Part shown: positions 8,095 through 19,199 of the stretch, piece after piece
How the letters are laid out: every line of letters begins with the position of its first letter
Numbering within the stretch: the first letter of the stretch is position 1
Source of the DNA: Chelatococcus composti
Lineage (GTDB): Bacteria > Pseudomonadota > Alphaproteobacteria > Rhizobiales > Beijerinckiaceae
Length of the DNA stretch: 64,000 nt
Direction: 5' to 3'
Assembly (NCBI RefSeq): GCF_014201415.1
Contig: NZ_JACHEH010000002.1
Span: 558,001-622,000 of the forward strand
Notes under the pieces: model-generated
The model's input: only the letters and a program-made list of their open reading frames with translations
Database searches by the model: none
What the model was told of the DNA's origin: nothing
Made by a program: the position numbers and the translations under genes

Positions 8095-8862
8095 TCAGAG
8101 CGAGGCGGTGACGCCGCCGTCGACATAGAGCACGTGGCCGGTCACGAAATCCGAGGCCGGTGCGGAGAGGAAGATGGCGGCGCCGACGAGCTCGTCCACC
8201 TCGCCCCAGCGGCCGAGCGGCGTGCGCTTCACCAGCCAGGCCGAGAAGTCCGCATTGGCGACGAGGGCCGCGTTCATCTCGGTGGCGAAGAAGCCGGGGC
8301 CGATGCCGTTGACGCGGATGCCGTGGCGGCCCCAGTCGGCAGCCATGCCCTTCGTCAGCATCTTCACCGCGCCCTTGCTCGCCGCATAGGGCGCGATGGT
8401 CGGTCGCGCGAGCTCGCTGATGACGGAGCAGATGTTGATGATCTTGCCGTAGCCGCGCGGGATCATGTGCCGGGCAACCGTCTGGCCGACGTAGTAGACG
8501 CTGTCCAGGTTGGTGCGGATGATCCGGTGCCAGTCCTCGTCGGCGAAATCCTCGAGCGGGGCACGGTGCTGGATGCCGGCGTTGTTGACGAGGATGGTGA
8601 GGGGGCCGATCTCGCGCTCGATGCGGGCGACGCCCTCGCGTACAGCGGCGGCATCGGTCACGTCGAAGGGCATCATGTCCGCTTCGCCGCCCGCCTCGCG
8701 GATGAGCGCGGCCGCCCTCTCCAGCTTGGCCGTGTCCCGGCCGTTGAGAACGACGCGGGCGCCCGCTGCCGCAAGGCCGCGGGCGATGGCAAGCCCGATG
8801 CCCTGGCCAGCGCCGGTGACGAGGGCCGTGCGGCCCGACAGATCGAAGATCGACGGTGTCAT
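8095..8862 (-). CDS. SDR oxidoreductase, gluconate 5-dehydrogenase-like
   Basis: This 255-residue SDR has TGAGQGIGLA near the N-terminus, NNAGIQHRAPLEDF, catalytic Ser in NICSVISE and YAASKGAVKMLTKGMA. Together with ADWGRHGIRVNGIGPGFFATEMN this closely resembles gluconate 5-dehydrogenase (IdnO/Gno), which interconverts gluconate and 5-ketogluconate; 2-deoxygluconate dehydrogenases are close relatives. The start at 8862 follows a strong GGGAGG; an upstream in-frame extension to 8976 lacks family similarity. It heads a two-gene SDR operon, with no kinase or permease for gluconate nearby. Confidence 0.85.
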   Translation of the reverse strand: MTPSIFDLSGRTALVTGAGQGIGLAIARGLAAAGARVVLNGRDTAKLERAAALIREAGGEADMMPFDVTDAAAVREGVARIEREIGPLTILVNNAGIQHRAPLEDFADEDWHRIIRTNLDSVYYVGQTVARHMIPRGYGKIINICSVISELARPTIAPYAASKGAVKMLTKGMAADWGRHGIRVNGIGPGFFATEMNAALVANADFSAWLVKRTPLGRWGEVDELVGAAIFLSAPASDFVTGHVLYVDGGVTASL

Positions 8863-8988
8863 CCAACCTCCCTCATGGCATCCGCCGTGCGTGCGCCGGA
8901 TGCTCGTTGGAGGCATGTGACGACCCGAGGGGGCCAGCGTCAAGCCGCAGGCGCGCCGCCAAGCCATGTCCGCCACGCAGGGCGGGCG

Positions 8989-10080
<1,092 letters not shown>

Positions 10081-10129
10081 CTAATGCCCCCTGCGAGGGG
10101 CGGGGATCAACACGTATCGGGAGAGACGC

Positions 10130-11335
10130 ATGGCGGGTATCGAACGGACGGCAACGCGCATCACGGGATTTGCCAACCCCGAGCTCGATTTCCAGCTCAT
10201 GCGCATGCTGGGTGCCGCCAGCTACGGCGGCGGGGCGTCGGGCGAGATCTTCGCCGCCCGGGCCGGGCTCGACGAGACGCCACGTGAATGGCCGCGCCGC
10301 TTCGCCGATCTCGCTGCCGACATTGAGCGCATGGCCGACGTTGCGCTGGGCCGCGGCCACCGCGTCAGCGCGCGCGAGCATTACGGCCGGGCCGCGATGT
10401 ACTACCGGTCGGCCGAATATTTCTGCGACCCCTTCGCCGGCGAGGCCCTGCAGTACGGGCTTGCCAGCCAGCGCTGCTTCGCCGCGGCGATGCCGCTCTT
10501 TGCCGACAGCGTGACCGCCATCGACATCCCCTTCGGCGATCTTCAGCTGCCGGGCTATTTCTGCGCCCCCGCGGGCGGCGCCGTGGACGGGCGCACACTC
10601 GTCGCCATCACCGGCTTCGACGGCACGAACGAGGAGATGTTCTTCTCCGCGGCCCGCGCGGGCCTCGAGCGCGGCTTTAACGTGCTGCTGGCGCAGGGGC
10701 CGGGGCAGGTCTCGACCATGCGCCGCTATCCCGATCTCGTCTTCCGGCCCGACTACGAGGTCCCGCTCGCCGCTGTCGTCGATGCGGCGCTGGCGCGGCC
10801 GGAGGTGAACCCCGACAAGCTCGGGCTCTATGGCGTGAGCTTCGGCGGCTATTTTGCGACGCGGGCCGCCATCCACGATCCCCGGATCAGGGCGCTGGTG
10901 CTCAACTCGCCCATCGTCGACCTCAAGGCCTACCTCCTCGGCTTCCTGCCGCCGGGCGCGGAGGAGATGGAGGACCTGCCGCTCTCCTACGTGGACGAGC
11001 TGCCGGATGAGGTGATGCCGTTGACGATGAAGCTGTCCTTCAAGTCCGCCTGCCGGCGCTACGGCGTGGACAGCTCGCACGCCTGGCTGAAGCGCCTCGC
11101 CGATTTTCGCGCCGAGGAGGGGCTCGAGCGCATCGCCTGCCCGACGCTCGCCCTCGTCGGCGAGGGGGAGGGCGAGGAGGCACTGCGCCAGCTCGAGGTC
11201 TTCGCCTCGAAGGCCGGCGGGCGCGTGACACGCCACGTCTTCACCCGCGCCGAGGGGGCGGACATGCATTGCCAGGTCGGCAACCTGCCGCTCGGCCTCG
11301 CCGTCGTCTTCGACTGGCTCGAGGAGGTGCTGTAG
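10130..11335 (+). CDS. Alpha/beta hydrolase (FrsA/DUF1100-like)
   Basis: This 401-residue protein has a helical N-terminal cap (about 1-130) and an alpha/beta hydrolase core. The nucleophile elbow is GVSFGGY (Ser near residue 240), the oxyanion region is ITGFDGTNEE, and the distal catalytic His is probably in ADMHCQVGN. The architecture matches the FrsA/2,6-dihydropseudooxynicotine-hydrolase group, which includes C-C bond hydrolases and esterases; substrate unknown. A GGGAGAG ribosome site precedes the ATG. It is divergent from ferredoxin-NADP reductase and ends 3 bases from convergent glpK. Confidence 0.82.
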   Translation: MAGIERTATRITGFANPELDFQLMRMLGAASYGGGASGEIFAARAGLDETPREWPRRFADLAADIERMADVALGRGHRVSAREHYGRAAMYYRSAEYFCDPFAGEALQYGLASQRCFAAAMPLFADSVTAIDIPFGDLQLPGYFCAPAGGAVDGRTLVAITGFDGTNEEMFFSAARAGLERGFNVLLAQGPGQVSTMRRYPDLVFRPDYEVPLAAVVDAALARPEVNPDKLGLYGVSFGGYFATRAAIHDPRIRALVLNSPIVDLKAYLLGFLPPGAEEMEDLPLSYVDELPDEVMPLTMKLSFKSACRRYGVDSSHAWLKRLADFRAEEGLERIACPTLALVGEGEGEEALRQLEVFASKAGGRVTRHVFTRAEGADMHCQVGNLPLGLAVVFDWLEEVL

Positions 11336-11338
11336 CGC

Positions 11339-12838
<1,500 letters not shown>

Positions 12839-12909
12839 GGATGTTTCCTCCGTTTCGACTTCTGTTGCGGCCGACGCTAGCGGAGGCGCGCCGGCTGCGC
12901 CACCACCAG

Positions 12910-14430
12910 TCAGGCGGCCTGCCTGAGTCGCGCGGCCATGAAGTCCTCAAGCACGGCCGCCTCCTCCCGCGTCAGCCGCAGGCCGAGCTTGGAGCGCCGC
13001 CAGAGCACGTCCTCGGCCGTCATCGCCCATTCCTCGCGCATCAGATAGTCGACCTCGCGCTCGCTGAGGCCAGCGCCGAACTGGCGGCCGAGATCCGCCG
13101 CGGAGCGGGCGCCGTCGAGGATGGTGAAGGCGCGCGTGCCGTACGAGCGCGCAAGGCGCGCCGCGACACCCTCGGCGAGATAGGGATGCGCCTCCCGGAT
13201 GCGCCGCACCAGCGCCTCAAGGCCGTCGGGCGGAAAGTCGCCGCCCGCCAGCGGCGCCTGCGCCGTCCATCCGGCCCTGGCGCACGCCCCCTCGGGCATC
13301 TGCGGGGCGAGCCGGTCCAGGGCGGCCTCCGCGAGGCGCCGGTAGGTGGTGATCTTGCCGCCGAAGACGGAGAGGAGGAGGGGCTCCCGCCCCTCGCCCT
13401 CGCGCTTCAGCACATAGTCGCGCGTCGCCTCCTGCGCCTTTGTGGCGCCGTCGTCGTAGAGCGGCCGCACGCCGGAGTAAGTCCAGACCACGTCCTCGCT
13501 GCGCACTGGCCGGGCGAAATACTCGCTCGCCGCGGAGCAGAGATAGCCGATCTCCTCCTCGCTGGCGGCCACGGCGGCGGGATCGCCGTGATAATCACGG
13601 TCTGTCGTGCCGATGAGCGTGAAGTCGTGCTCGTAGGGAATGGCGAAAATGATGCGTCCGTCACCGTTCTGGAAGATGTAGCAGCGGTCGTGGTCATAGA
13701 GCCGCGGCACGACGATGTGGCTGCCCTGCACCAGGCGCACACCCGCCGGTGGCTTCTCGCGCACGATGCCGGCGAGCACCTCGGCCACCCAGGGGCCGGC
13801 GGCATTGACGAGCATGCGCGCCTTCACCGTCAGGCGGGCACCGTCGCCGCGCCGCTCGGCGGTGACGAGCCAGTGGTCGCCGCGCCGCTCGGCACCGACA
13901 ACGCGCGTGCGCGGATGGATGGCAGCGCCGCGATCGGCCGCATCGCGCGCGTTGAGCACGACGAGGCGGGCATCGTCCACCCAGCAGTCGGAATATTCGA
14001 AGGCCGTGGAATAGCCGGGCTTGAGGGGCGCCCCTGCCGGGTCGTGGCGCAGGTCGAGGCTGCGCGTGGCGGGCAGCAGCTTGCGGCCGCCCAGATGGTC
14101 GTAGAGGAAGAGGCCGAGGCGCAACATCCAGGCCGGACGGAGCCCGGCATGGTGCGGCAGGACGAAACGCAGCGGCCGGATGATGTGGGGGGCGAGGCGC
14201 CACAGCACCTCGCGCTCCATCAGCGCCTCGCGCACCAGGCGGAACTCGTAGTACTCGAGATAGCGCAGTCCACCGTGGATGAGCTTGGTGGACGCGGAGG
14301 AGGTGGCGCCGGCGAGGTCGCCCTGCTCGAAGAGGATGGTTGCAAGTCCCCGTCCGGCCGCATCGCGCGCGATGCCGCAGCCATTGACGCCCCCTCCGAT
14401 GACGGCGAGGTCGTAGACCTTCTCCCGCAC
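12910..14430 (-). CDS. glpD: Aerobic glycerol-3-phosphate dehydrogenase
   Basis: This membrane-associated FAD enzyme oxidises glycerol-3-phosphate to dihydroxyacetone phosphate and feeds the quinone pool. The FAD motif [19 protein letters not shown] is at the N-terminus, followed by [37 protein letters not shown], and [14 protein letters not shown] in the substrate domain. I start it at GTG 14430 (506 residues): GGAG is 8 bases upstream, and a promoter-like pair lies between there and the longer ORF start at 14523, which would put that start upstream of transcription. It works with UgpBAE and GlpK. Confidence 0.94.
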   Translation of the reverse strand: MREKVYDLAVIGGGVNGCGIARDAAGRGLATILFEQGDLAGATSSASTKLIHGGLRYLEYYEFRLVREALMEREVLWRLAPHIIRPLRFVLPHHAGLRPAWMLRLGLFLYDHLGGRKLLPATRSLDLRHDPAGAPLKPGYSTAFEYSDCWVDDARLVVLNARDAADRGAAIHPRTRVVGAERRGDHWLVTAERRGDGARLTVKARMLVNAAGPWVAEVLAGIVREKPPAGVRLVQGSHIVVPRLYDHDRCYIFQNGDGRIIFAIPYEHDFTLIGTTDRDYHGDPAAVAASEEEIGYLCSAASEYFARPVRSEDVVWTYSGVRPLYDDGATKAQEATRDYVLKREGEGREPLLLSVFGGKITTYRRLAEAALDRLAPQMPEGACARAGWTAQAPLAGGDFPPDGLEALVRRIREAHPYLAEGVAARLARSYGTRAFTILDGARSAADLGRQFGAGLSEREVDYLMREEWAMTAEDVLWRRSKLGLRLTREEAAVLEDFMAARLRQAA

Positions 14431-14494
14431 GCTTCGCGCTCCGTTCACTTGCCCCGGATGCGCAGCCGGCGGCTGCGCTCGCCCGATGTGTGGC

Positions 14495-14552
14495 AGCATA
14501 AGCGAAATATGTTCCGAAAACAATTTGCCGACAACGAAAGCAAAAGCGAAAA
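14495..14552 (-). promoter_or_regulatory. Candidate glpD promoter and GlpR-like operator
   Basis: On the minus strand TTGTTT (14518-14523) and TATGCT (14495-14500) are separated by 17 bases, a reasonable sigma-70-type promoter with a leader of about 58 bases to the GTG. Immediately upstream, 14529-14552 reads as hexamer-spaced repeats TTTTCG, CTTTTG, CTTTCG, TTGTCG. The ugpB region contains a related block, sharing TTTCG and TTGTCG at identical separation. A DeoR/GlpR-type repressor is the obvious candidate, but none is encoded in the window. Confidence 0.45.
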
Positions 14553-14567
14553 TGTCGCAGGGCCGGT

Positions 14568-15476
14568 TCAGCTGACGCGCGCATGGACAGCGAGATAGTC
14601 GAGGAAGACGCGCACCCGCGCCGGCAGCTTCGCGCCCTGGCCCACAAAGACGGCATGGATGGTCTCGGTGTCGCCGGGGTTGAGGTCTGCCAGCACCTCG
14701 ACGAGCCGCCCGGCGGCGAGATCCGGCCCGATGTGGAAGTGCGACAGGCGGGCCAGGCCCGCCCCGGCGAGCGCCAGGCGGCGCGCGCCCTCCCCGTCGC
14801 TGACGAGGACGTTACCCGCGGGCGGCACGGTGACGATGGCGCCGCTCGGATCGCGGAACGGCCAGCCGGCGACGAGGCGGGTGAAGTTGAAGGCGATACG
14901 GTTGTGCCGTTCCAGCTCCGCCAGGGTCGTGGGCACGCCGTTGCGGGCGAGATAGTCCGGCGAGGCGACGACAGCCATGCGGCTCTCGCCCAGCTTGCGG
15001 GCGACGAGCGGCGAGGCGCGCATCGGCCCGACGCGGATGGCGACATCGGCGCGCTCGTCGATGAGGTCGATCACCGTGTCCGTCGTGACGATGTCGAGGG
15101 TGATCTCGGGATAGCGCGCGAGGAAGTCCGGCACGAGCGGCATCAGCCAGTGCAGCCCGAAGGGCACGTTGCTGTTGACGCGCACGCGGCCGCGCGGCAC
15201 GGCGCCGGCCGCCACCTCCCGTTCGGCCTCGGCAATGGCAGCGAGAACGGCGCGGCAGCGGCCGTAGAACGCCTCGCCCTCGGGCGTCAGACGCAGCTGT
15301 CGGGTGGAGCGGTTGAGCAGCCGCGCGCCCAGCCGGCGCTCCAGACGCGCCACGAGCTTGCTGACCGCCGACGGCGTCATGCCCATGCGCCGCGCCGCCG
15401 CCGAGAAGCCGCCGAGCTCGACGACGCGTGCAAAGACTTCCATTTCCCCGGAGCGGTTGATGTCGAGACGGCCCAT
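14568..15476 (-). CDS. LysR family transcriptional regulator
   Basis: This 302-residue LysR protein has an N-terminal winged helix-turn-helix (residues about 10-65, FSAAARRMGMTPSAVSKLVARLE) and a two-lobe effector domain resembling the CrgA/PA4203 type often seen beside oxidoreductases. It is divergently transcribed from the aldo/keto reductase at 15613, with palindromic sites between, so that gene is the likely target. The effector is unknown. It ends about 45 bases upstream of the glpD promoter block, but nothing ties it to glycerol. Confidence 0.9.
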   Translation of the reverse strand: MGRLDINRSGEMEVFARVVELGGFSAAARRMGMTPSAVSKLVARLERRLGARLLNRSTRQLRLTPEGEAFYGRCRAVLAAIAEAEREVAAGAVPRGRVRVNSNVPFGLHWLMPLVPDFLARYPEITLDIVTTDTVIDLIDERADVAIRVGPMRASPLVARKLGESRMAVVASPDYLARNGVPTTLAELERHNRIAFNFTRLVAGWPFRDPSGAIVTVPPAGNVLVSDGEGARRLALAGAGLARLSHFHIGPDLAAGRLVEVLADLNPGDTETIHAVFVGQGAKLPARVRVFLDYLAVHARVS

Positions 15477-15498
15477 GGCAGCCTCCGGCCCGGTGCTG

Positions 15499-15546
15499 TG
15501 TGAACTGAAGTCACAGATCCTTTGCCTTCCGCGATGCTAGTTCACA
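15499..15546. promoter_or_regulatory. Candidate LysR binding sites between lysR and aldo/keto reductase
   Basis: TGTGA-N7-TCACA (15499-15515) is a perfect inverted repeat containing the T-N11-A pattern of LysR boxes. Its left part, TGTGAACT (15499-15506), is also exactly complementary to AGTTCACA at 15539-15546, giving a second, longer-spaced dyad. Two linked dyads in a 136-base divergent gap match the recognition-site plus activation-site layout of LysR regulators. The dyads are seen; binding is inferred. Confidence 0.55.
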
Positions 15547-15612
15547 CTGCCCGCCGCTTCCATCTCTCGGCGCACAGAGGCCGGAAGGCCTCGCGACAAG
15601 GGAGATGAAGCG

Positions 15613-16647
15613 ATGGAATTCAGGCGATTGGGAGCATCTGGGCTGAAGGTGCCGGTCCTGTCCTTCGGCACGGGAACCTTCGGGGGCAGCGGACCCCTCT
15701 TCGGCGCCTGGGGCAACACGGACGCCGGCGAGGCACGCCGGCTCGTCGACATCTGCCTCGAGGCCGGGGTCAACCTGTTCGACACCGCCGACGTCTATTC
15801 CGACGGCGCCTCCGAGGAGGTGCTGGGCCAGGCGATCCGCGGCCGGCGCGACAAGGTGCTGATCTCCACCAAGACGTCGCTGCCCATGGGCGAGGGGCCG
15901 AACGACGCCGGCTCCTCGCGATCGCGGCTCATCAGGGCGACGGAGGATGCACTGCGGCGCCTCGGCACGGATTACATCGACCTTCTGCAGCTGCACGCCT
16001 TCGACGCCGGCACGCCCGTGGAGGAGGTGCTGTCGACGCTGGATGCGCTCGTGCGCGCCGGCAAGGTCCGCCATGTCGGCGTGTCCAACTTCGCGGGCTG
16101 GCAGCTCATGAAGTCCCTCGCCGTCGCCGAGCGGCACGGCTGGCCGCGCTACGTGGCGCATCAGGTCTACTACTCCCTCGTGGGCCGCGATTACGAGTGG
16201 GAGCTGATGCCGCTCGCGCGGGACCAGGGCATCGGCGCCCTCGTCTGGAGCCCGCTCGGCTGGGGCCGCCTGACGGGGAAGATCCGCCGCGGGGCACCGG
16301 TGCCCGCCGGCAGCCGCCTCACCGCAACTGCCGGTTTCGGCCCGCCGGTGCCGGACGAGCTGCTCTACCGCGTCGTTGACGCGCTCGAGGAGGTCGCCGC
16401 CGAGACCGGCCGCACGGTGCCGCAGGTCGCGATCAACTGGCTCACCACCCGCCCCACGGTGGCCTCCGTCATCATCGGCGCGCGCAACGAGGCGCAGCTG
16501 CGCGACAACCTCGGCGCCGTCGGCTGGTCGCTGAGTGCCGAGCAGCTGGCGAAGCTCGACGCGGCGAGCCGCACGACGCCACCCTATCCGTACTTCCCCT
16601 ACCACCGGCAGGAGGGTTTTGCGCGGCTCAACCCGCCCATGGTGTGA
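15613..16647 (+). CDS. Aldo/keto reductase
   Basis: This 344-residue (beta/alpha)8 NADP-dependent oxidoreductase has catalytic Asp and Tyr in FDTADVYSDGASEEVLGQA, Lys in ISTKTSLPMG and His in LLQLHAFD. The C-terminal SVIIGARNEAQLRDNLGA is the cofactor-phosphate loop. It resembles YajO/Tas-like AKRs acting on aldehydes or sugars; the substrate is not known. Divergent from and probably controlled by LysR. GGGAG precedes the ATG at good spacing. Confidence 0.92.
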   Translation: MEFRRLGASGLKVPVLSFGTGTFGGSGPLFGAWGNTDAGEARRLVDICLEAGVNLFDTADVYSDGASEEVLGQAIRGRRDKVLISTKTSLPMGEGPNDAGSSRSRLIRATEDALRRLGTDYIDLLQLHAFDAGTPVEEVLSTLDALVRAGKVRHVGVSNFAGWQLMKSLAVAERHGWPRYVAHQVYYSLVGRDYEWELMPLARDQGIGALVWSPLGWGRLTGKIRRGAPVPAGSRLTATAGFGPPVPDELLYRVVDALEEVAAETGRTVPQVAINWLTTRPTVASVIIGARNEAQLRDNLGAVGWSLSAEQLAKLDAASRTTPPYPYFPYHRQEGFARLNPPMV

Positions 16648-16737
16648 AGGCCGCGCGGGCGGGGGAGAATCGGCCGGCAGTCGTGGTAAAGGGACGGGCG
16701 GCGGCCCATCGGCCGTCGCAGCCATGGGGAAGCCGCA

Positions 16738-17220
16738 ATGTCCGAACGACCCTCCGTGCTCTTCGTCTGCCTCGGCAACATCTGCCGCTCGCCGCTGGCG
16801 GAGGCGGCGATGCGGGCCGAGGCGGCGCGCGCCGGGCTCGACATCGTCGTCGATTCGGCCGGCACGGGGCACTGGCACGTGGGCGAGCCGCCGGACAGGC
16901 GGGCGCAGGCCGTCGCCGCCCGCCACGGCATCGACATCAGCGGGTACCGCGCGCGGCAGGTGGTGCGCGAGGATTTTTCGCGCTTCACCCATGTCGTTGC
17001 GCTCGACCACGACAACCTCGCCCGCCTGCGCGCGCTGTGCCCGCCCGGCGCGCCGGCCGAGCTGAGCCTGCTGCTCGACCACGTGCGCGGCCGGGCCGGA
17101 GAGGCGGTGGCCGACCCCTACTACGGCGATGCGGCCGGCTTCGACAGAACCTGGGCGGACGTGACGGCCGGTGCGCGGGGGCTTCTTGCACGGTTGATGC
17201 GAGGGATCAGGGCAGCCTGA
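16738..17220 (+). CDS. Low molecular weight protein-tyrosine phosphatase
   Basis: This 160-residue cytoplasmic phosphatase carries the P-loop VCLGNICRSP (nucleophile Cys11, Arg17) and the general-acid segment DPYYG near the C-terminus, both intact. Family members dephosphorylate phosphotyrosine proteins; arsenate reductases of this fold need extra cysteines not seen here. No tyrosine kinase or polysaccharide operon is adjacent, so its partner is unknown. It follows the aldo/keto reductase by 90 bases and precedes marR. Confidence 0.93.
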   Translation: MSERPSVLFVCLGNICRSPLAEAAMRAEAARAGLDIVVDSAGTGHWHVGEPPDRRAQAVAARHGIDISGYRARQVVREDFSRFTHVVALDHDNLARLRALCPPGAPAELSLLLDHVRGRAGEAVADPYYGDAAGFDRTWADVTAGARGLLARLMRGIRAA

Positions 17221-17250
17221 CCGGGCGGGAGCGGCTCGCATCCGCTCGCA

Positions 17251-17290
17251 TTGACTTCCGTTCTTTAATAACACGATATATAACATGTTA
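17251..17290 (+). promoter_or_regulatory. marR promoter and operator overlapping the start codon
   Basis: An AT-rich patch stands out from the GC-rich surroundings. TTGACT (17251-17256) and GATATA (17275-17280) are 18 bases apart, which would place the transcript start at or next to the ATG at 17285. No ribosome site precedes that ATG. The perfect palindrome TAACATGTTA (17281-17290) spans the start codon, and TTTAA/TTAAA arms flank the region, as expected for an autoregulatory MarR operator. The mRNA may be leaderless. All functional claims are inferred. Confidence 0.45.
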
Positions 17291-17791
17291 AACAAAACCG
17301 AAGACGCCCTCCGCGCCCTTGGCCTCATGACGCTCGGCAGCCGTCTGAAGCGGCTGGGCGAGCGGCTGCAGGCGGAGGTGCAGCCGATACTCGGCGAACT
17401 GTCCCCGCCAGTGCCCGCGGGTCAGCATCCACTGCTGGCGGCCCTGTCGCGGCACGGTGCCGTGACGGTGGGTGAGCTCGCGGCGCTGCTCGGGGTGGCG
17501 CAGCCGGGCGTGACACGGGCTCTCGGCCAGCTCGCCGCGCTCGGCCTGGTCACGGTGGCGACCACGGTGGAGGACGGCCGGCGGCGGCTCGTCTCCCTCA
17601 CGCCGCAGGGAGAGGCCTTCGTCGCCGCGGCCCGGGCGGGCGTGTGGCGGCGCGTGGAGGAGGCGGTGGCCGACCTCTGCGCCGGCTTCGGCGAGGAGCT
17701 TCTGGCGCATCTCGCCAGCATCGAGGACGGGCTTGCCGCAAGGCCGCTGGCGACACGGGCCGGGGAGAGCGGACGGGATGACATCACATGA
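17285..17791 (+). CDS. MarR family transcriptional regulator
   Basis: This 168-residue winged-helix regulator has AVTVGELAALLGVAQPGVTRALGQL as recognition region and VEDGRRRLVSLTPQG as beta-wing, typical of MarR proteins. It overlaps the downstream acetyltransferase gene by 14 bases, so the two are translationally linked and the acetyltransferase may be the main regulated product. The first ATG (17285) lacks a ribosome site and may be read from a leaderless mRNA; ATG 17327 is the next option. Confidence 0.85.
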   Translation: MLNKTEDALRALGLMTLGSRLKRLGERLQAEVQPILGELSPPVPAGQHPLLAALSRHGAVTVGELAALLGVAQPGVTRALGQLAALGLVTVATTVEDGRRRLVSLTPQGEAFVAAARAGVWRRVEEAVADLCAGFGEELLAHLASIEDGLAARPLATRAGESGRDDIT

Positions 17792-18446
17792 GCTCGACCG
17801 CCCGGCCTGGGCGTCGCTGACCTCGCGCCACGCCGGCTTTGCCGAGGGCGATGCCCGGGCGCGGCGCTACCGCCCGGCCATCGTGCCCTTCGCGGCGAGC
17901 GCCGACGACAGCCCGGAGAGCCTTTCAGCCCTCGGCGCGCTGCTGAAGCCGGGCGAGACGGCCGTGCTGCTGCAGGCCGGGGCGATCCGCCTGCCCGCGA
18001 GCCTTCGCGCCTCAAGGTGGGCCGAAGGCGTGCAGATGCTGGCGGGCGGCAGCTTCGCCCCCTTCGAGGACGAGCGGATCATGCAGCTTGGGCCGGCCGA
18101 CGCGGCCGACATGCTGACTCTCGCCCGGCTCACCGAGCCCGGCCCCTTCAGCCTGAAGGCGCTCGACATTGGCCGTTTCTGGGGCGTGCGCGAGAACGGC
18201 CGGCTCGTCGCCATGGCCGGCGAACGCATGGCCCAGCCCGGCTACGTGGAGGTCAGCGGCGTCTGCACCCATCCCGACGCCCGTGGCCGAGGCCTCGCAC
18301 GCCTGCTTTCCCGCTATGTCGCGGGCCGCATCGCGGCAGCCGGCGACCGGCCCTACCTGCACGCCTTCGCCACCAACACTCCCGCCATCCGCCTCTACGA
18401 ATCGATCGGCTTTGTTCTGCGCAAGACGATGCAGGAGCGTGACTGA
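17778..18446 (+). CDS. GNAT family N-acetyltransferase
   Basis: This 222-residue acetyltransferase has its acetyl-CoA site in the C-terminal half: VSGVCTHPDARGRGLARLLSR contains the Q/R-x-x-G-x-G/A loop, followed by YLHAFATNTPAIRLYESIGF, the usual C-terminal GNAT strand and helix. The N-terminal half is a second, poorly conserved GNAT-like lobe. The start at 17778 (MTSHEL) follows GGGGAG and overlaps marR; an in-frame ATG at 17733 is less likely. Substrate unknown. Confidence 0.88.
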   Translation: MTSHELDRPAWASLTSRHAGFAEGDARARRYRPAIVPFAASADDSPESLSALGALLKPGETAVLLQAGAIRLPASLRASRWAEGVQMLAGGSFAPFEDERIMQLGPADAADMLTLARLTEPGPFSLKALDIGRFWGVRENGRLVAMAGERMAQPGYVEVSGVCTHPDARGRGLARLLSRYVAGRIAAAGDRPYLHAFATNTPAIRLYESIGFVLRKTMQERD

Positions 18447-18501
18447 TTACCAGACTGACGTAATATGGTCACCAATCGCGCAGCAGACGGGGAGCAGCAG
18501 G

Positions 18502-18741
18502 ATGGATCGCCGCAACTTCGGGTCAGATGAGAGCGGCGGCTTTAACGAGATCACCAAGCAATACAAGGCCGACCCGTCTATCGAGAACTACGTGAGGCTA
18601 CGCCGGGCCAATCCAAGCGCTGAGATAGAGGTCAGGGCAGTCGGTAGCTTTGAATCGATGTTCTATATGCGCGATGAGCTGGAACGGCATGGCACCCAGA
18701 TCTTCTCGGTGGCATTTTGGATGCCGATCAGGACGCGATAA
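18502..18741 (+). pseudogene. 5' part of a frameshifted gene of unknown function
   Basis: A 79-residue reading frame starts at ATG 18502 after GGGGAGC. It opens MDRRNFGSDESGGFNEITKQ and ends in a non-conserved tail after residue 65 or so. In the next frame, coding-like sequence continues uninterrupted from about 18690 through 19199. The two parts together would make one protein of about 230 residues, so a one-base loss near 18690-18720 has probably broken the gene; sequencing error or programmed frameshifting cannot be excluded. Base composition is clearly lower in GC than the flanks. Confidence 0.55.
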
Positions 18742-19199
18742 GCGAGATTGCGCTTTGCCTAATGGAGAAGATCATCGAGGCCCGCCAGATTGAGCTGTCA
18801 GGCGAAACCCACTTGATCCGGCGAGGCAAGGCCATCCCTGAGAAGCTAATCGACTGGATTATTTGCTGTTCACTCGATGCACTAAGCTGGAACGACGACT
18901 TAAGCATCCCGCGCGATCTCATCGTTCTCATTCGCGAGCGCTTGGGTGGGCCTAACCCGCATTATGAGCGGGAAGGTCGTGTCCGCGAGAATAAGCTAAA
19001 TGCCGAATTTATAGCTGCGCAACTAATGGCTCGCGGCATAACGCCTACGCTCAGGATCCTGGGCGAGGCCCTTGGCCTTGCCCCCAGCACCGTTAAACGC
19101 TGGTTTGAGCCTGGTGAGTTGGAGCAGTCAGCAGCCCGCCTGTCCAAGCTTTTTGATGAGGACGGGAACCCGCTTCCGCTCGGCAAGCTACGTGAGTGA
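18717..19199 (+). CDS. Unknown protein, C-terminal part of frameshifted gene
   Basis: This 160-residue frame starts with TTG only because upstream codons belong to the broken 5' part; in the same frame coding continues back to about 18690. The C-terminal third reads ITPTLRILGEALGLAPSTVKRWFEPGE, which looks like a short helix-turn-helix, as in phage or transposon-linked regulators and recombinases. No family is recognised. Low GC and the adjacent tRNA suggest acquired DNA. Confidence 0.5.
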   Translation: MDADQDAISEIALCLMEKIIEARQIELSGETHLIRRGKAIPEKLIDWIICCSLDALSWNDDLSIPRDLIVLIRERLGGPNPHYEREGRVRENKLNAEFIAAQLMARGITPTLRILGEALGLAPSTVKRWFEPGELEQSAARLSKLFDEDGNPLPLGKLRE

